Shown here: positions 22,476 to 30,909 of the stretch, piece by piece
Position numbering within the stretch: the stretch's first letter is position 1
How the letters are laid out: every line of letters begins with the position of its first letter
Position numbers and translations under genes: made by a program
Source: Hylemonella sp.
GTDB taxonomy: Bacteria > Pseudomonadota > Gammaproteobacteria > Burkholderiales > Burkholderiaceae_C
Length of the DNA: 64,000 bases
NCBI RefSeq assembly: GCF_027532185.1
Contig: NZ_JAPZSV010000002.1
Coordinates: forward strand, 434,001-498,000
Direction: 5' to 3'
Notes under the pieces: generated by a model
Told to the model about the DNA's origin: nothing
Database searches by the model: none
What the model saw: the letters and a program-made list of their open reading frames with translations, nothing else

Positions 22476-23819
22476 ATGATGCCCGCCACCGACCTCCTGG
22501 CCACCCGCGACCGCCTGCTGGCGGGCCAGACCAGCCCGCGGGCCGAGATCGAGCGGGCCATCGCCGCCGCCGGGTCGCCGGCCTGCCGCCACGCGTTTCT
22601 CCGGACCGATTTCGAGGGTGCCCGCGCCCAGGCCGCCGCGGCCGATCCGGCGCGCCAGCCCCTGGCCGGTCTGGCCGTCTCGGTCAAGGACCTGTTCGAC
22701 GTCGCCGGCCAGGTCAGCCGCGCCGGATCCATCGTGCTCGACGATGCCCCAGCGGCACGGCAGGACGCCGTGGCCGTGGCCCGTCTGCGCGCGGCCGGTG
22801 CGGCATTCATAGGTCGCACCCACATGACCGAGTTCGCCTACTCGGGCGTGGGCATCAATCCGCACCACAAGGTCCTGGCCAATGCCGCGGCCACCGATGT
22901 GCCGCGGGTGCCCGGAGGCTCGTCCAGCGGCGCGGCCGTTTCCGTGGCCACGGGTGCCGCCTGGGTCGGCCTGGGCTCGGACACCGGGGGATCGATCCGC
23001 ATCCCGGCCGCCCTGCACGGCATCGTGGGCTTCAAGAGCACCCAACGCTTGGTGCCACTGGACGGCACCGTCCCCCTGTCATCGACGCTGGATACGGCTT
23101 GCGCCATGACGCGTTCGGTGCGCGACGCCATCCTCGTGCACGAGATCCTGGCCGCGCGGCGCGTCACGCGTAGCGATGCGCCACTGTCGCATTACCGCCT
23201 GGCCGTGGTGCCACAGCTCATGTTCGACGGCATCGACGCGACGGTAGCCCGCGCCTTCGAGCGCAGCCTGCAGAACCTGCGCGCGGCCGGCGCCCGTATC
23301 AGCGAACTGCCCCTGCCCGCCCTGACAGAAGTGGCCGGACTGCAAGCCAAGGGCGGCTTTGCCGCCGCCGAGAGCTATGCCTGGCACCGCGGCCGGCTGG
23401 CCGAGCGCCGGGCACAGTACGACCCGCGCGTGCTTACGCGCATCGAGCGCGGTGCGGCCATCAGCGCGGCCGACTACATCGACCTGCAGCAGGCGCGCCG
23501 CGACTGGATCACGCGCGTCGAGCAGGCGCTGCAGGGCTTTGACGCGGTGCTCTCGCCCACCGTGCCCGTCGTGGCGCCGCCGCTGGCCGAGGTACTGCCA
23601 GGCCCCGAGCGCGACGAGGCCTTCTTCCATCTCAACGGCCTGCTGCTGCGCAACCCTGGCGTGGTCAACCTGCTTGACGGCTGCGCGCTCACCCTACCCT
23701 GCCACGCGGCGGACGAACTGCCGGTGGGCCTCATGGTCTGGCATGGCGCGATGCGCGATGATGGGGTCCTCAACATCTCGCAGCAGATCGACACGCTGCT
23801 GCGGCCACAACAACCATAA
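22476..23819 (+). CDS. Amidase-signature family hydrolase
   Basis: Amidase of the GatA-like superfamily that hydrolyses a carboxamide; the substrate is unknown. The 447 residues show the Ser-cisSer-Lys triad: K71 in VSVKDLFDVAG, the Ser-rich GGSSSGAAVS loop (S149-S151) and nucleophile S173 in GSDTGGSIRIPAALHG. It is too short and isolated to be a true GatA, since no gatB or gatC is nearby. It starts MMPATDLLATR; either Met may be used. Divergent from rpsB, 48 nt ahead of a D-amino-acid-dehydrogenase-like gene. Confidence 0.85.
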   Translation: MMPATDLLATRDRLLAGQTSPRAEIERAIAAAGSPACRHAFLRTDFEGARAQAAAADPARQPLAGLAVSVKDLFDVAGQVSRAGSIVLDDAPAARQDAVAVARLRAAGAAFIGRTHMTEFAYSGVGINPHHKVLANAAATDVPRVPGGSSSGAAVSVATGAAWVGLGSDTGGSIRIPAALHGIVGFKSTQRLVPLDGTVPLSSTLDTACAMTRSVRDAILVHEILAARRVTRSDAPLSHYRLAVVPQLMFDGIDATVARAFERSLQNLRAAGARISELPLPALTEVAGLQAKGGFAAAESYAWHRGRLAERRAQYDPRVLTRIERGAAISAADYIDLQQARRDWITRVEQALQGFDAVLSPTVPVVAPPLAEVLPGPERDEAFFHLNGLLLRNPGVVNLLDGCALTLPCHAADELPVGLMVWHGAMRDDGVLNISQQIDTLLRPQQP

Positions 23820-23867
23820 TCTCCATCCCGCCAGCCATCCTGTGGGCGGGTACCCTCTCCCTGATCC

Positions 23868-25121
23868 ATGAAAATTGCAGTCATCGGCGCCGGCATCATC
23901 GGCGTCACCACCGCCTGGGAACTCGCCTGCGACGGCCACGAGGTCACGGTCTTCGAGCGCCGCATCGCCGCCGCCGAGGAAGGCAGCTTCGCCAACAGCG
24001 GCCTGATCGCCCCGGGCTACAGCAGCCCCTGGGCCACCCCCGGCATGTCCCTGCGGGTGCTGCGCCAACTGTTTGCGCGTCACCGTCCGGTACGCCACAG
24101 CCTGCCCCTGACCGGTAGCGAGCTCGCCTGGATGTGGAAGAGCTGGCGCGCCTGCTCGTCCGACACGTCCCAGCGCAACCGGCTCGCCCTGCAGGGCCTG
24201 GCGCGCTACAGCAGGACGCGTCTGCACGAGATCGCCGACACGCTGGAGCTCGAATTCGACCGCAGCCCGGGCCTGTTGGTCTTGCTGCGCTCCGAGCGCG
24301 AACAGGTCCAGCTGCGCGCCGGCCTGCAACTGCTCAAGGACCAGGGCGTCGTCCACCGCGAACTCAATGCCGAAGAAGCACGCGCGATCGAACCCGCCCT
24401 CAACCCCGACACCGCCTTCCTGGGCGCCATCCACCTGCCCGACGACGAGGCTGGCAACTGCCGCCAGTTTGCCCTCCTGCTCAAGAACGCAGCCGTGGCA
24501 CGCGGTGTGCAATTCGAGTTCAGCACCGAGGTCGAGCGCCTGACGCCCGGCGCAGGCATGGACGTGCACATCGCGGGCGCGGGCCTGCCGCGGCGTTTCG
24601 ATGCCGCCGTGCTCTGCGCCGGCACGGACTCGGCGCGCCTGCTGCGCGGCCTGGGCCTGAAACTGCCCCTGGCCGCCGTGCACGGCTACTCCGTCAGCGC
24701 CAACGTACGCGAGCCGCTCAACGCCCCGCGTAGCGCCGTGATGGACGAGCGCTACAAGGTGGCCATCACCCGCCTGGGCAACCGGGTACGTGTGGGCGGC
24801 GGTGCCGAACTCGGTGGGCGCGCCGAACAGCACAACAAGGCCGCGGTGCAGACCCTCTACAAGGTGCTGCAGGACTGGTTCCCCGGTGCGGCCGTGCTCT
24901 CCAGCGGCGTGCAGACCTGGAAGGGCACACGTGCCATGCTGCCCGATGGCCCGCCCCTGCTGGGCGCCAGTGGCATCCCGGGCCTGTGGCTCAACTGCGG
25001 CCACGGCTCCAGCGGCTGGACCCTGAGCTGCGGCGCGGCCCGCGCGCTGGCCGACCTGGTGGCCGGGCGCACGCCCGAAACCGATCTCGCCGGCTTCGGC
25101 CTCGCGCGCCTGCAAGGCTGA
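23868..25121 (+). CDS. D-amino acid dehydrogenase-like FAD oxidoreductase (DadA family)
   Basis: Flavoprotein of the DAO superfamily that oxidises D-amino acids to 2-oxo acids and passes electrons to the respiratory chain. The 417 residues begin with the Rossmann FAD motif IAVIGAGIIGVTTAWELACDGHEVTVFE, followed by NSGLIAPGYSSPWATPG and the C-terminal GLWLNCGHGSSGWTLSCGAA. It matches DadA in length and motifs. No alanine racemase gene is adjacent, so the substrate is uncertain. It may be co-transcribed with the upstream amidase. Confidence 0.85.
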   Translation: MKIAVIGAGIIGVTTAWELACDGHEVTVFERRIAAAEEGSFANSGLIAPGYSSPWATPGMSLRVLRQLFARHRPVRHSLPLTGSELAWMWKSWRACSSDTSQRNRLALQGLARYSRTRLHEIADTLELEFDRSPGLLVLLRSEREQVQLRAGLQLLKDQGVVHRELNAEEARAIEPALNPDTAFLGAIHLPDDEAGNCRQFALLLKNAAVARGVQFEFSTEVERLTPGAGMDVHIAGAGLPRRFDAAVLCAGTDSARLLRGLGLKLPLAAVHGYSVSANVREPLNAPRSAVMDERYKVAITRLGNRVRVGGGAELGGRAEQHNKAAVQTLYKVLQDWFPGAAVLSSGVQTWKGTRAMLPDGPPLLGASGIPGLWLNCGHGSSGWTLSCGAARALADLVAGRTPETDLAGFGLARLQG

Positions 25122-25178
25122 GCGCGGGAGCCCGGGGGCATTGTGTACAGTTGAGGCTCACCCGTCCACAATGCACCC

Positions 25179-26027
25179 ATGAGTCCTGAACTGTCGCAAA
25201 AACTGGCAGCCGCCGTCGATGGCATGCCGGCCTTTCCCAAGAGCGTGCAGGCCATCCTGGACCTCACGCGCGACGTGAATTGCACCCCCAAGGATCTGGT
25301 GCAGGTCATCGACAAGGACCCGGTGGTCACGGTCAAGATCCTCAAGGTCGTGAACTCGGCCTACTACAGCCTGCCCAAGCAGATCGCCTCGGTCAACCAT
25401 GCGGTGGTCTTCCTGGGCTTCAACACCATCAAGAACCTGGCGCTGAGCATTGCCGCCATCGGCATGCTGCCCAGGAGCAATGCCGCCGGTTTCGATGTGC
25501 AGCAGTACCTGCTGCATTCGCTGGCCACCGCCAGCATCGCCCGCGAGCTGGGCACGAAGATGGACGGCACCGACCCCATGGACTGCTTCATCGCCGGGCT
25601 GCTGCACGACTTCGGCAAGGTGGTCTTCGCCCAGTTCATGCCCGACGAATTCAAGCAGGCCCTCGAGGCCAGTAAGGCCAGCGGGAGTTCACTGCACGAG
25701 GCGCTGACCCGGACCATCGGTGTGGACCACACGGTGGTCGGCGGCATGCTGGTGGAGAAGTGGCGCTTCGCCCCCAAGCTGGTCGAGACCATCCAGAACA
25801 TGCACGGTCCCGAGGTCAAGGACACGCCCATGATCGCCTGTGTCTTCGCCGCCAACCAGATCGCCAAGAAGCTGCAGTTCGGCTTTGGAGGCAACCATTT
25901 TGTGGAACCGCTGCCCCCGCCCCTGGCCCGGCGCCTGGGCGGCAACCTCGACCACGTGATCGCCGAACTCGGCGATCTGCAGGCGCTCTTCGAGGAAGCG
26001 CAGGTCTTCTCCCGACTCGAATCATGA
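25179..26027 (+). CDS. HDOD-domain signalling protein
   Basis: HDOD proteins are non-catalytic relatives of HD phosphohydrolases that act in signalling and gene control. The 282 residues are essentially one HDOD domain (about 15-215: AFPKSVQAILDLTRDVNCTPKDLVQVI, KILKVVNSAYYSLP, FIAGLLHDFGKVVF). There is no output domain, so it must work through partners. Its stop overlaps the start of the next gene (ATGA), tying it to a metallo-hydrolase. A CACAAT hexamer ends 6 nt before the ATG, with no Shine-Dalgarno. Confidence 0.88.
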   Translation: MSPELSQKLAAAVDGMPAFPKSVQAILDLTRDVNCTPKDLVQVIDKDPVVTVKILKVVNSAYYSLPKQIASVNHAVVFLGFNTIKNLALSIAAIGMLPRSNAAGFDVQQYLLHSLATASIARELGTKMDGTDPMDCFIAGLLHDFGKVVFAQFMPDEFKQALEASKASGSSLHEALTRTIGVDHTVVGGMLVEKWRFAPKLVETIQNMHGPEVKDTPMIACVFAANQIAKKLQFGFGGNHFVEPLPPPLARRLGGNLDHVIAELGDLQALFEEAQVFSRLES

Positions 26028-26911
26028 AAGTCAAGTTCTGGGGCGTGCGCGGCTCCATCGCCTCACCCGGTCCGCACACCGTGCGCTATGGTGGCAACAC
26101 CACCTGCATCGAGGTGCGCACCGACGACAACGAGCTCATCATCCTCGATGCCGGCACCGGCATCTTCCCGCTCTCGCAGACCCTGCTGGCCGAATTGCCC
26201 GTGCAGGCCCATGTGCTGATCAGCCACTCGCACTGGGACCACATCCAGGGCCTGCCCTTCTTCGTGCCCAATTTCATCCCGGGCAATGTGCTGCGCCTGC
26301 ACGGCGCCTACGATCCGGTCAGCGGCCAGGGCGTGGAGCAGGTCATGTCGGTGCAGCTGCAGTACAGCTACTTTCCCGTGCGCGAAGCCGAGATGAAAGG
26401 CGCGATCGAGTACGTGACGCTGATGCCCGAGCAGAGCGTGCAGATCGGCAGCGCCACCGTCACCCCCTACCTGCTCAACCACCCGGTGATCAACTTCGGC
26501 TATCGCATCGAGTCCCGGGGCAAGTCCGTCTTCTTCACCGGCGACCACGAGCCACCCTACAACATCTACCAGCCGGGCGACGCCGAGTACGCCGAGTACC
26601 AGGGTTTCGTTGACGAGAAGCAGGCCTCCATCCTCAAGGGCATGCAGGGCGTGGACGTACTGATCGCCGACACCTCCTACACTGCGCAGGAGTACCCGTC
26701 CAAGGTGGGCTGGGGCCATGGCACCTATGCATCGAGCATCGACTATGCCGTGCGCGCCGGTGCCAAGGTGCTCTACTGCACCCACCACGAACCCACGCGC
26801 AGCGACGATGCGCTCGAAGCGGCCTACCGGCAGGCCTTGGCGGAAAACCCGGTGCCACCCGGCGGCCCCGAAATACGCCTGGCCTACGAAGGCCACGTCT
26901 ACGAATTCTGA
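26024..26911 (+). CDS. Metallo-beta-lactamase-fold hydrolase
   Basis: MBL-fold phosphodiesterase- or hydrolase-like protein of 295 residues. It begins MKVKFWGVRGSIASPGPHTVRYGGNTTC, typical of PhnP/RNase Z-like cytosolic MBL proteins, and has the zinc motif H68-x-H70-x-D72-H73 in SHSHWDHIQG, a later Asp in VFFTGDHEP and a C-terminal His in YCTHHEP. The substrate is unknown; cyclic phosphates or nucleotides are plausible for this branch. ATG overlaps the HDOD stop, and a NAD(P)HX repair gene starts 13 nt later. Confidence 0.88.
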   Translation: MKVKFWGVRGSIASPGPHTVRYGGNTTCIEVRTDDNELIILDAGTGIFPLSQTLLAELPVQAHVLISHSHWDHIQGLPFFVPNFIPGNVLRLHGAYDPVSGQGVEQVMSVQLQYSYFPVREAEMKGAIEYVTLMPEQSVQIGSATVTPYLLNHPVINFGYRIESRGKSVFFTGDHEPPYNIYQPGDAEYAEYQGFVDEKQASILKGMQGVDVLIADTSYTAQEYPSKVGWGHGTYASSIDYAVRAGAKVLYCTHHEPTRSDDALEAAYRQALAENPVPPGGPEIRLAYEGHVYEF

Positions 26912-26924
26912 TCCTGCCGCCCTC

Positions 26925-28373
26925 ATGCAGCGCATCGTTCCCGGCCCCGCCCATGCGCTGTACACGGCCGGCGCCACGCGCGCGCTCGAAACCTCCGCCG
27001 CTGCAGCCCTGCCCCCGCATACCCTGATGCAGCGCGCCGGCCTGGCCACGGCCCGCCTCGCGCTGGCGCTGGCGCCGCACGCGCAACGCTGGTGGATCGC
27101 CTGCGGCCCGGGCAACAACGGGGGCGACGGCCTCGAGGCCGCGCTGCACCTGCAGGCCTGGGGCAAGACGGCAATCGTGAGCTGGCTGGGCTCACCCGAG
27201 CGCTCGCCTGCCGACGCGCGCACCTCGCACGCACGCGCCCTGGCCGCTGGCGTGCCCTTCGTCACCGAGCCACCGCCTGACTGCGATGCGGCCATCGACG
27301 CCCTGCTGGGCACCGGAAGCACACGCGCGCCCGAAGGCCGCCTGGCGCAATGGATCACGCAGCTGAACACCCTGGATGTGCCTGTGCTTGCGGTGGACCT
27401 GCCCTCGGGCCTGGACGCCGACACCGGCCGCGCCTGGGAGACCAGCGTGCGCGCCACCCACACGCTGAGCCTGCTCACGCTCAAGCCCGGTCTCTACACC
27501 GGGCTGGGACGCGACCACTGCGGCGAACTCTGGTTCGACACGCTGGGCGTCGAGACCGCCCCCCATCCGCCCCAGGCTCGGCTCAATGCGGCCCCCACGC
27601 CGAGCGCGCGGCCGCACGCCAGCCACAAGGGCAGCTACGGTGACGTGGCCGTGATCGGCGGCGCACCCGGCATGGGCGGTGCGGCCCTGCTGGCCGCGCG
27701 GGCGGCTCTGCATCACGGCGCGGGCCGCGTCTACGTCGGCCTCCTCGACGGCAGCGGCCTCCGGTTCGATGCGGGCCAGCCCGAGCTGATGCTGCGCGAT
27801 CCGGCCGCACTCGATCCTGCGATGCTCACGGTGGTGGCCGGTTGCGGCGCTGGCGATGCGATCCGCACGGTGCTGCCGCGCCTGCTCTCGGCCGCGCCGC
27901 GCCTTGTGCTCGACGCCGACGCCCTCAATGCCATCGCCCGCGACCCTCAGCTGCAGACCCAGCTGCGCGCGCGCCGCGGACGCGGCCATGCCACCGTGCT
28001 GACCCCGCACCCGCTCGAAGCCGCACGCCTGCTCGGCAGCAGCGCTGCCGGGGTGCAGCAGGATCGTCTGCATGCTGCGCAAGAGCTGGTCCAGCGTCAC
28101 GAGGCCTGCGTGGTGCTCAAGGGCTCGGGCACAGTGATCGCTGCGCCCGGCCTCACCCCGGTCATCAACCCGACGGGCAATGCACGCTTGGCGACGGCCG
28201 GTACAGGAGACGTGCTCGCCGGCCTGATCGGTGCGCATCTGGCGCGGGGAGAAGATGCTTTCGAGGCCGCCTGCGCGGCGGTCTGGCTGCATGGCCTGGC
28301 AGCAGATGTGTGGCCTCCCGCCCAGACCCTGACCGCTGGAGCCCTGGCGCAGCTCGCCGGCCCCGTGCGCTAG
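26925..28373 (+). CDS. nnr: Bifunctional NAD(P)H-hydrate epimerase / ADP-dependent dehydratase
   Basis: Repairs hydrated NADH and NADPH. The 482-residue protein fuses an N-terminal YjeF epimerase domain (about 1-215; CGPGNNGGDGLEAALHLQ, then DALLGTGSTRAPEG and VDLPSGLDADTG) with a C-terminal ribokinase-like dehydratase domain (about 225-480; HKGSYGDVAVIGGAPGMGGAALLAARAAL, TPHPLEAARLL and the ATP/catalytic loop NARLATAGTGDVLAGLIG). Start ATG 26925 (MQRIVPGPAHALYT). Its TAG stop overlaps the convergent AraC gene stop in a CTAG tetramer. Confidence 0.93.
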   Translation: MQRIVPGPAHALYTAGATRALETSAAAALPPHTLMQRAGLATARLALALAPHAQRWWIACGPGNNGGDGLEAALHLQAWGKTAIVSWLGSPERSPADARTSHARALAAGVPFVTEPPPDCDAAIDALLGTGSTRAPEGRLAQWITQLNTLDVPVLAVDLPSGLDADTGRAWETSVRATHTLSLLTLKPGLYTGLGRDHCGELWFDTLGVETAPHPPQARLNAAPTPSARPHASHKGSYGDVAVIGGAPGMGGAALLAARAALHHGAGRVYVGLLDGSGLRFDAGQPELMLRDPAALDPAMLTVVAGCGAGDAIRTVLPRLLSAAPRLVLDADALNAIARDPQLQTQLRARRGRGHATVLTPHPLEAARLLGSSAAGVQQDRLHAAQELVQRHEACVVLKGSGTVIAAPGLTPVINPTGNARLATAGTGDVLAGLIGAHLARGEDAFEAACAAVWLHGLAADVWPPAQTLTAGALAQLAGPVR

Positions 28374-29104
28374 ACCTGCCGCACCTCACGCAGCGGCTTG
28401 AGCACGCTGGACGGCGTCATGCCGAAAGTCTGGCGGAACATGCGGCTGAAGTGCGAGGAGTCGACGAAGGCTCCACTGAGCGCCGCATCGGTCAGCCGCG
28501 GGCCCGCCGCCAGGGCTGACATGGCAGCGCGCACCTGGGACCAGATGCGGTAATCGCGAAAGCTCACACCGATCTCGGCACTGAACAGATGGTTGAAGCG
28601 CGAGGGCGAGAGCCGTACGGCCGTGGCCACCTCGGTACGCCCCAGCGGGCCCTCGCCGCCCTGGCGCATGAGCCGCAGGCTGTGCTGCACCCGCGCGTCC
28701 AGCGGCGCAGCCACCGGCAGGTCCAGCGCCAGCAGGGCCGGCAGGTCAAAAGACTGAAGACGCGTCTGGCTGGCGCTGCGCACCAGCACCGGCCGGGCCG
28801 GATCGAGGATGACACCACCGCGCTGGGCGAACAGCGCGCGTAAGCCGCGCACTTCGGGCGCATCGGGCTCCAGATAGACCAGGGCCACGGTTTCACCCCG
28901 TGGATCGAACACATGCTCGATGCCGGTGTCAACGAGCGCGCTGTGGCAGGTCTCGACCCTCCCGGGCCCCAGATGCAGGGCAAAACGCCCGGACAGGCCC
29001 TGCAGCAACACAGGAGATGCGTGCCGGTGCCAGCCCGTGGCGGGCAGTTCACCGAGGTAGAGCGCGCGGTCGCCGCCCAGCGTGAGGCTGTTCTGTGCAG
29101 GCAT
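28370..29104 (-). CDS. AraC-family transcriptional regulator
   Basis: DNA-binding regulator of 244 residues from ATG 29104 (MPAQNSLTLGGDRALYLGE). The N-terminal half looks like a cupin sensor (LPATGWHRHASPVLLQGLSG) and the C-terminal part holds two HTH motifs, with LSPSRFNHLFSAEIGVSFRDYR and the AraC signature region SGAFVDSSHFSRMFRQTFGMTPS. It diverges from an alpha/beta hydrolase gene about 90 bp away, a likely target. A TACGAT hexamer ends exactly 6 nt before the ATG, with no Shine-Dalgarno. Confidence 0.88.
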   Translation of the reverse strand: MPAQNSLTLGGDRALYLGELPATGWHRHASPVLLQGLSGRFALHLGPGRVETCHSALVDTGIEHVFDPRGETVALVYLEPDAPEVRGLRALFAQRGGVILDPARPVLVRSASQTRLQSFDLPALLALDLPVAAPLDARVQHSLRLMRQGGEGPLGRTEVATAVRLSPSRFNHLFSAEIGVSFRDYRIWSQVRAAMSALAAGPRLTDAALSGAFVDSSHFSRMFRQTFGMTPSSVLKPLREVRQV

Positions 29105-29195
29105 AGCCCAATCGTACAAGTCTTTTTTCGTGCGTCCGAATAGTCTTGCGCCCGCAAGGCCGGAGAGACCGGCCGCATGAACAAGGAGCACCCGA

Positions 29196-30122
29196 TTGAA
29201 CTACCTCACCCTGATCCTGGCCGCGCTGGCCTGTCTGGTCCCGGCCACCTGGTACGGCCGGCCCGAGCTGCTGCGCCCCGCCCTGACCGAACTCAACCGC
29301 AAGCGGGCGGGTCTGGCAGAACACACCATCGCCGTGGACCGGCACCAGATCCATTACCTGGCCGGAGGCCAAGGGGAGACCGTGGTGCTGCTGCACGGCA
29401 TCTTCGGCGAGAAGGACCATTGGGTGGACTTCGCGCGCAAGCTGACGCCGCACTACCGCGTCATCGTGCCGGACCTGCCGGGCTACGGCGCCAGCACGCG
29501 CCACGAGGACATGGCCTATGACTACGCGAGCCAGACGCAGCGCCTGGCCGCCCTGCTCGATGCGCTGGACGTGAAACGTGCGCATGTCGCCGGCAGCTCC
29601 ATGGGCGGCACGCTGGCAGCCCTGCTCGCGCTGGAGCGGCCGCAGCGCGTGGCCAGCGTGGCCTTCATCGGCGCGCCGCACGGCATCCGCAGCCTGCTGC
29701 CCAGCGACATGGACCTGGCCATCGAGGCTGGCCGCGCACCGCTGGTCACGCCCGACGCCCAGGCCTTCCAGGAGATGATGGCCCTGGTGTTCGCGCGCCC
29801 GCCGTTCCTACCCTACCCCATCCTGCAGGGCGCACGTGCCCAGGCGCTGGAGCGCGCGCCCTCCAACCAGCGCCTCTGGAAGGAACAGCTGCGTGATCGG
29901 CACCTGCTGCACGAACGCATCGCGGGCTTGCGCGGCCCGGCACTTGCACTCTGGGGCGGACAGGATCGGGTGTTCGACGCCACCGGGGCGCGCACGCTGG
30001 GGGCTTTGCTGCCCCAGGCCGAAGTCGAGATCCTGAGCCGGCTGGGCCACCTGCCCATGATGGAAGCCCCGGCCGAAACGGCCCGGCGCTACCTGCGCTT
30101 CCTGCGAGACCAGCCCGCTTAA
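29196..30122 (+). CDS. Alpha/beta-fold hydrolase with N-terminal membrane anchor
   Basis: Serine hydrolase (esterase, lipase or C-C hydrolase type) of 308 residues. Start is TTG 29196, with AAGGAG about 8 nt upstream. A hydrophobic N-terminal segment (about residues 3-19) suggests membrane attachment. The core shows the oxyanion strand [14 protein letters not shown], nucleophile elbow GSSMGG with S135, an acid near [12 protein letters not shown], and the His in [12 protein letters not shown]. Divergent from the AraC regulator and convergent with an SDR gene (stops overlap by 3-4 nt). Confidence 0.87.
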   Translation: MNYLTLILAALACLVPATWYGRPELLRPALTELNRKRAGLAEHTIAVDRHQIHYLAGGQGETVVLLHGIFGEKDHWVDFARKLTPHYRVIVPDLPGYGASTRHEDMAYDYASQTQRLAALLDALDVKRAHVAGSSMGGTLAALLALERPQRVASVAFIGAPHGIRSLLPSDMDLAIEAGRAPLVTPDAQAFQEMMALVFARPPFLPYPILQGARAQALERAPSNQRLWKEQLRDRHLLHERIAGLRGPALALWGGQDRVFDATGARTLGALLPQAEVEILSRLGHLPMMEAPAETARRYLRFLRDQPA

Positions 30123-30874
30123 CCGCGTCCCACAAAGGGCATCTTGGTCGCCATCACCGTGTGGAACAGCACATTGGCTTCGAGCGGCAGATTGGCCATG
30201 TAGCGCACGGACTCGCCCACGATGTCCACGTCCAGCAGCGGCTCGGAGGCGATCTGCCCATTGGCCTGGGGCACGCCCTGGGTCATGCGCATGGCCAGTT
30301 CGGTGGCCGCGTTGCCGATGTCGATCTGCCCCACGGCGATGTCGTACTTGCGCCCGTCGAGCGAGGCGGCCTTGGTGAGACCTGTGACGCCATGCTTGGT
30401 GGCGGTGTAGGCAATGGAGTTGGGCCGCGGCGCATGCGCCGAGATCGAGCCGTTGTTGATGATGCGCCCGCCACGCGGGCTCTGCGCCTTCATCACACGG
30501 AAAGCCTGCTGGATGCAAAGGAACATGCCCGTGAGATTGATGTCCACCACATCCTTCCACTGCGACAGCGTCAGGTCTTCGAGTGGCACACCCGGCGCAT
30601 TGACGCCGGCATTGTTGAACAGCAGGTCCACCCGGCCCCAGGTCTGGACCGTGGTGTCAAACAAGGCCTGCACCGATGCTGCTTGCGCCACGTCGGTGGG
30701 CCATGCCAGGGCTCGTGCACCCGCGGCGCTCTCCTGCACCACCGCCTGCAAAGGCTCGCGGCGCCGCCCGGCCAGGGCCACGTGCCAGCCGTCCTGGAGC
30801 AGGGCCAATGCGGCCGCCCGGCCGATGCCTGTGCCCGCGCCGGTGACGATCGCCACCCGCTTCGCTTCACTCAT
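30119..30874 (-). CDS. Short-chain dehydrogenase/reductase
   Basis: Classical SDR of 251 residues: cofactor motif [15 protein letters not shown], the NNAG motif ([12 protein letters not shown]), and catalytic Ser in [10 protein letters not shown] with Tyr-x-x-x-Lys in [10 protein letters not shown]. An Arg pair after beta-2 (AGRRREPL) suggests NADP preference. The substrate is unknown. It lies 35 nt downstream of rnr on the same strand, so it may be transcribed by read-through from rnr. Confidence 0.88.
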   Translation of the reverse strand: MSEAKRVAIVTGAGTGIGRAAALALLQDGWHVALAGRRREPLQAVVQESAAGARALAWPTDVAQAASVQALFDTTVQTWGRVDLLFNNAGVNAPGVPLEDLTLSQWKDVVDINLTGMFLCIQQAFRVMKAQSPRGGRIINNGSISAHAPRPNSIAYTATKHGVTGLTKAASLDGRKYDIAVGQIDIGNAATELAMRMTQGVPQANGQIASEPLLDVDIVGESVRYMANLPLEANVLFHTVMATKMPFVGRG

Positions 30875-30909
30875 CTCGTCTCCTCGTTTTGAAATGCAGG
30901 CGCAAGGGC

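Noticed and set aside
22476-23819. Amidase gene as gatA of the Glu-tRNA amidotransferase
   Set aside because: There are no gatB or gatC neighbours, and the length and flanking motifs fit a general amidase.
25179-26027. HDOD protein as an HD-GYP cyclic-di-GMP phosphodiesterase
   Set aside because: It lacks the GYP motif and full HD ligand set; the pattern matches HDOD.
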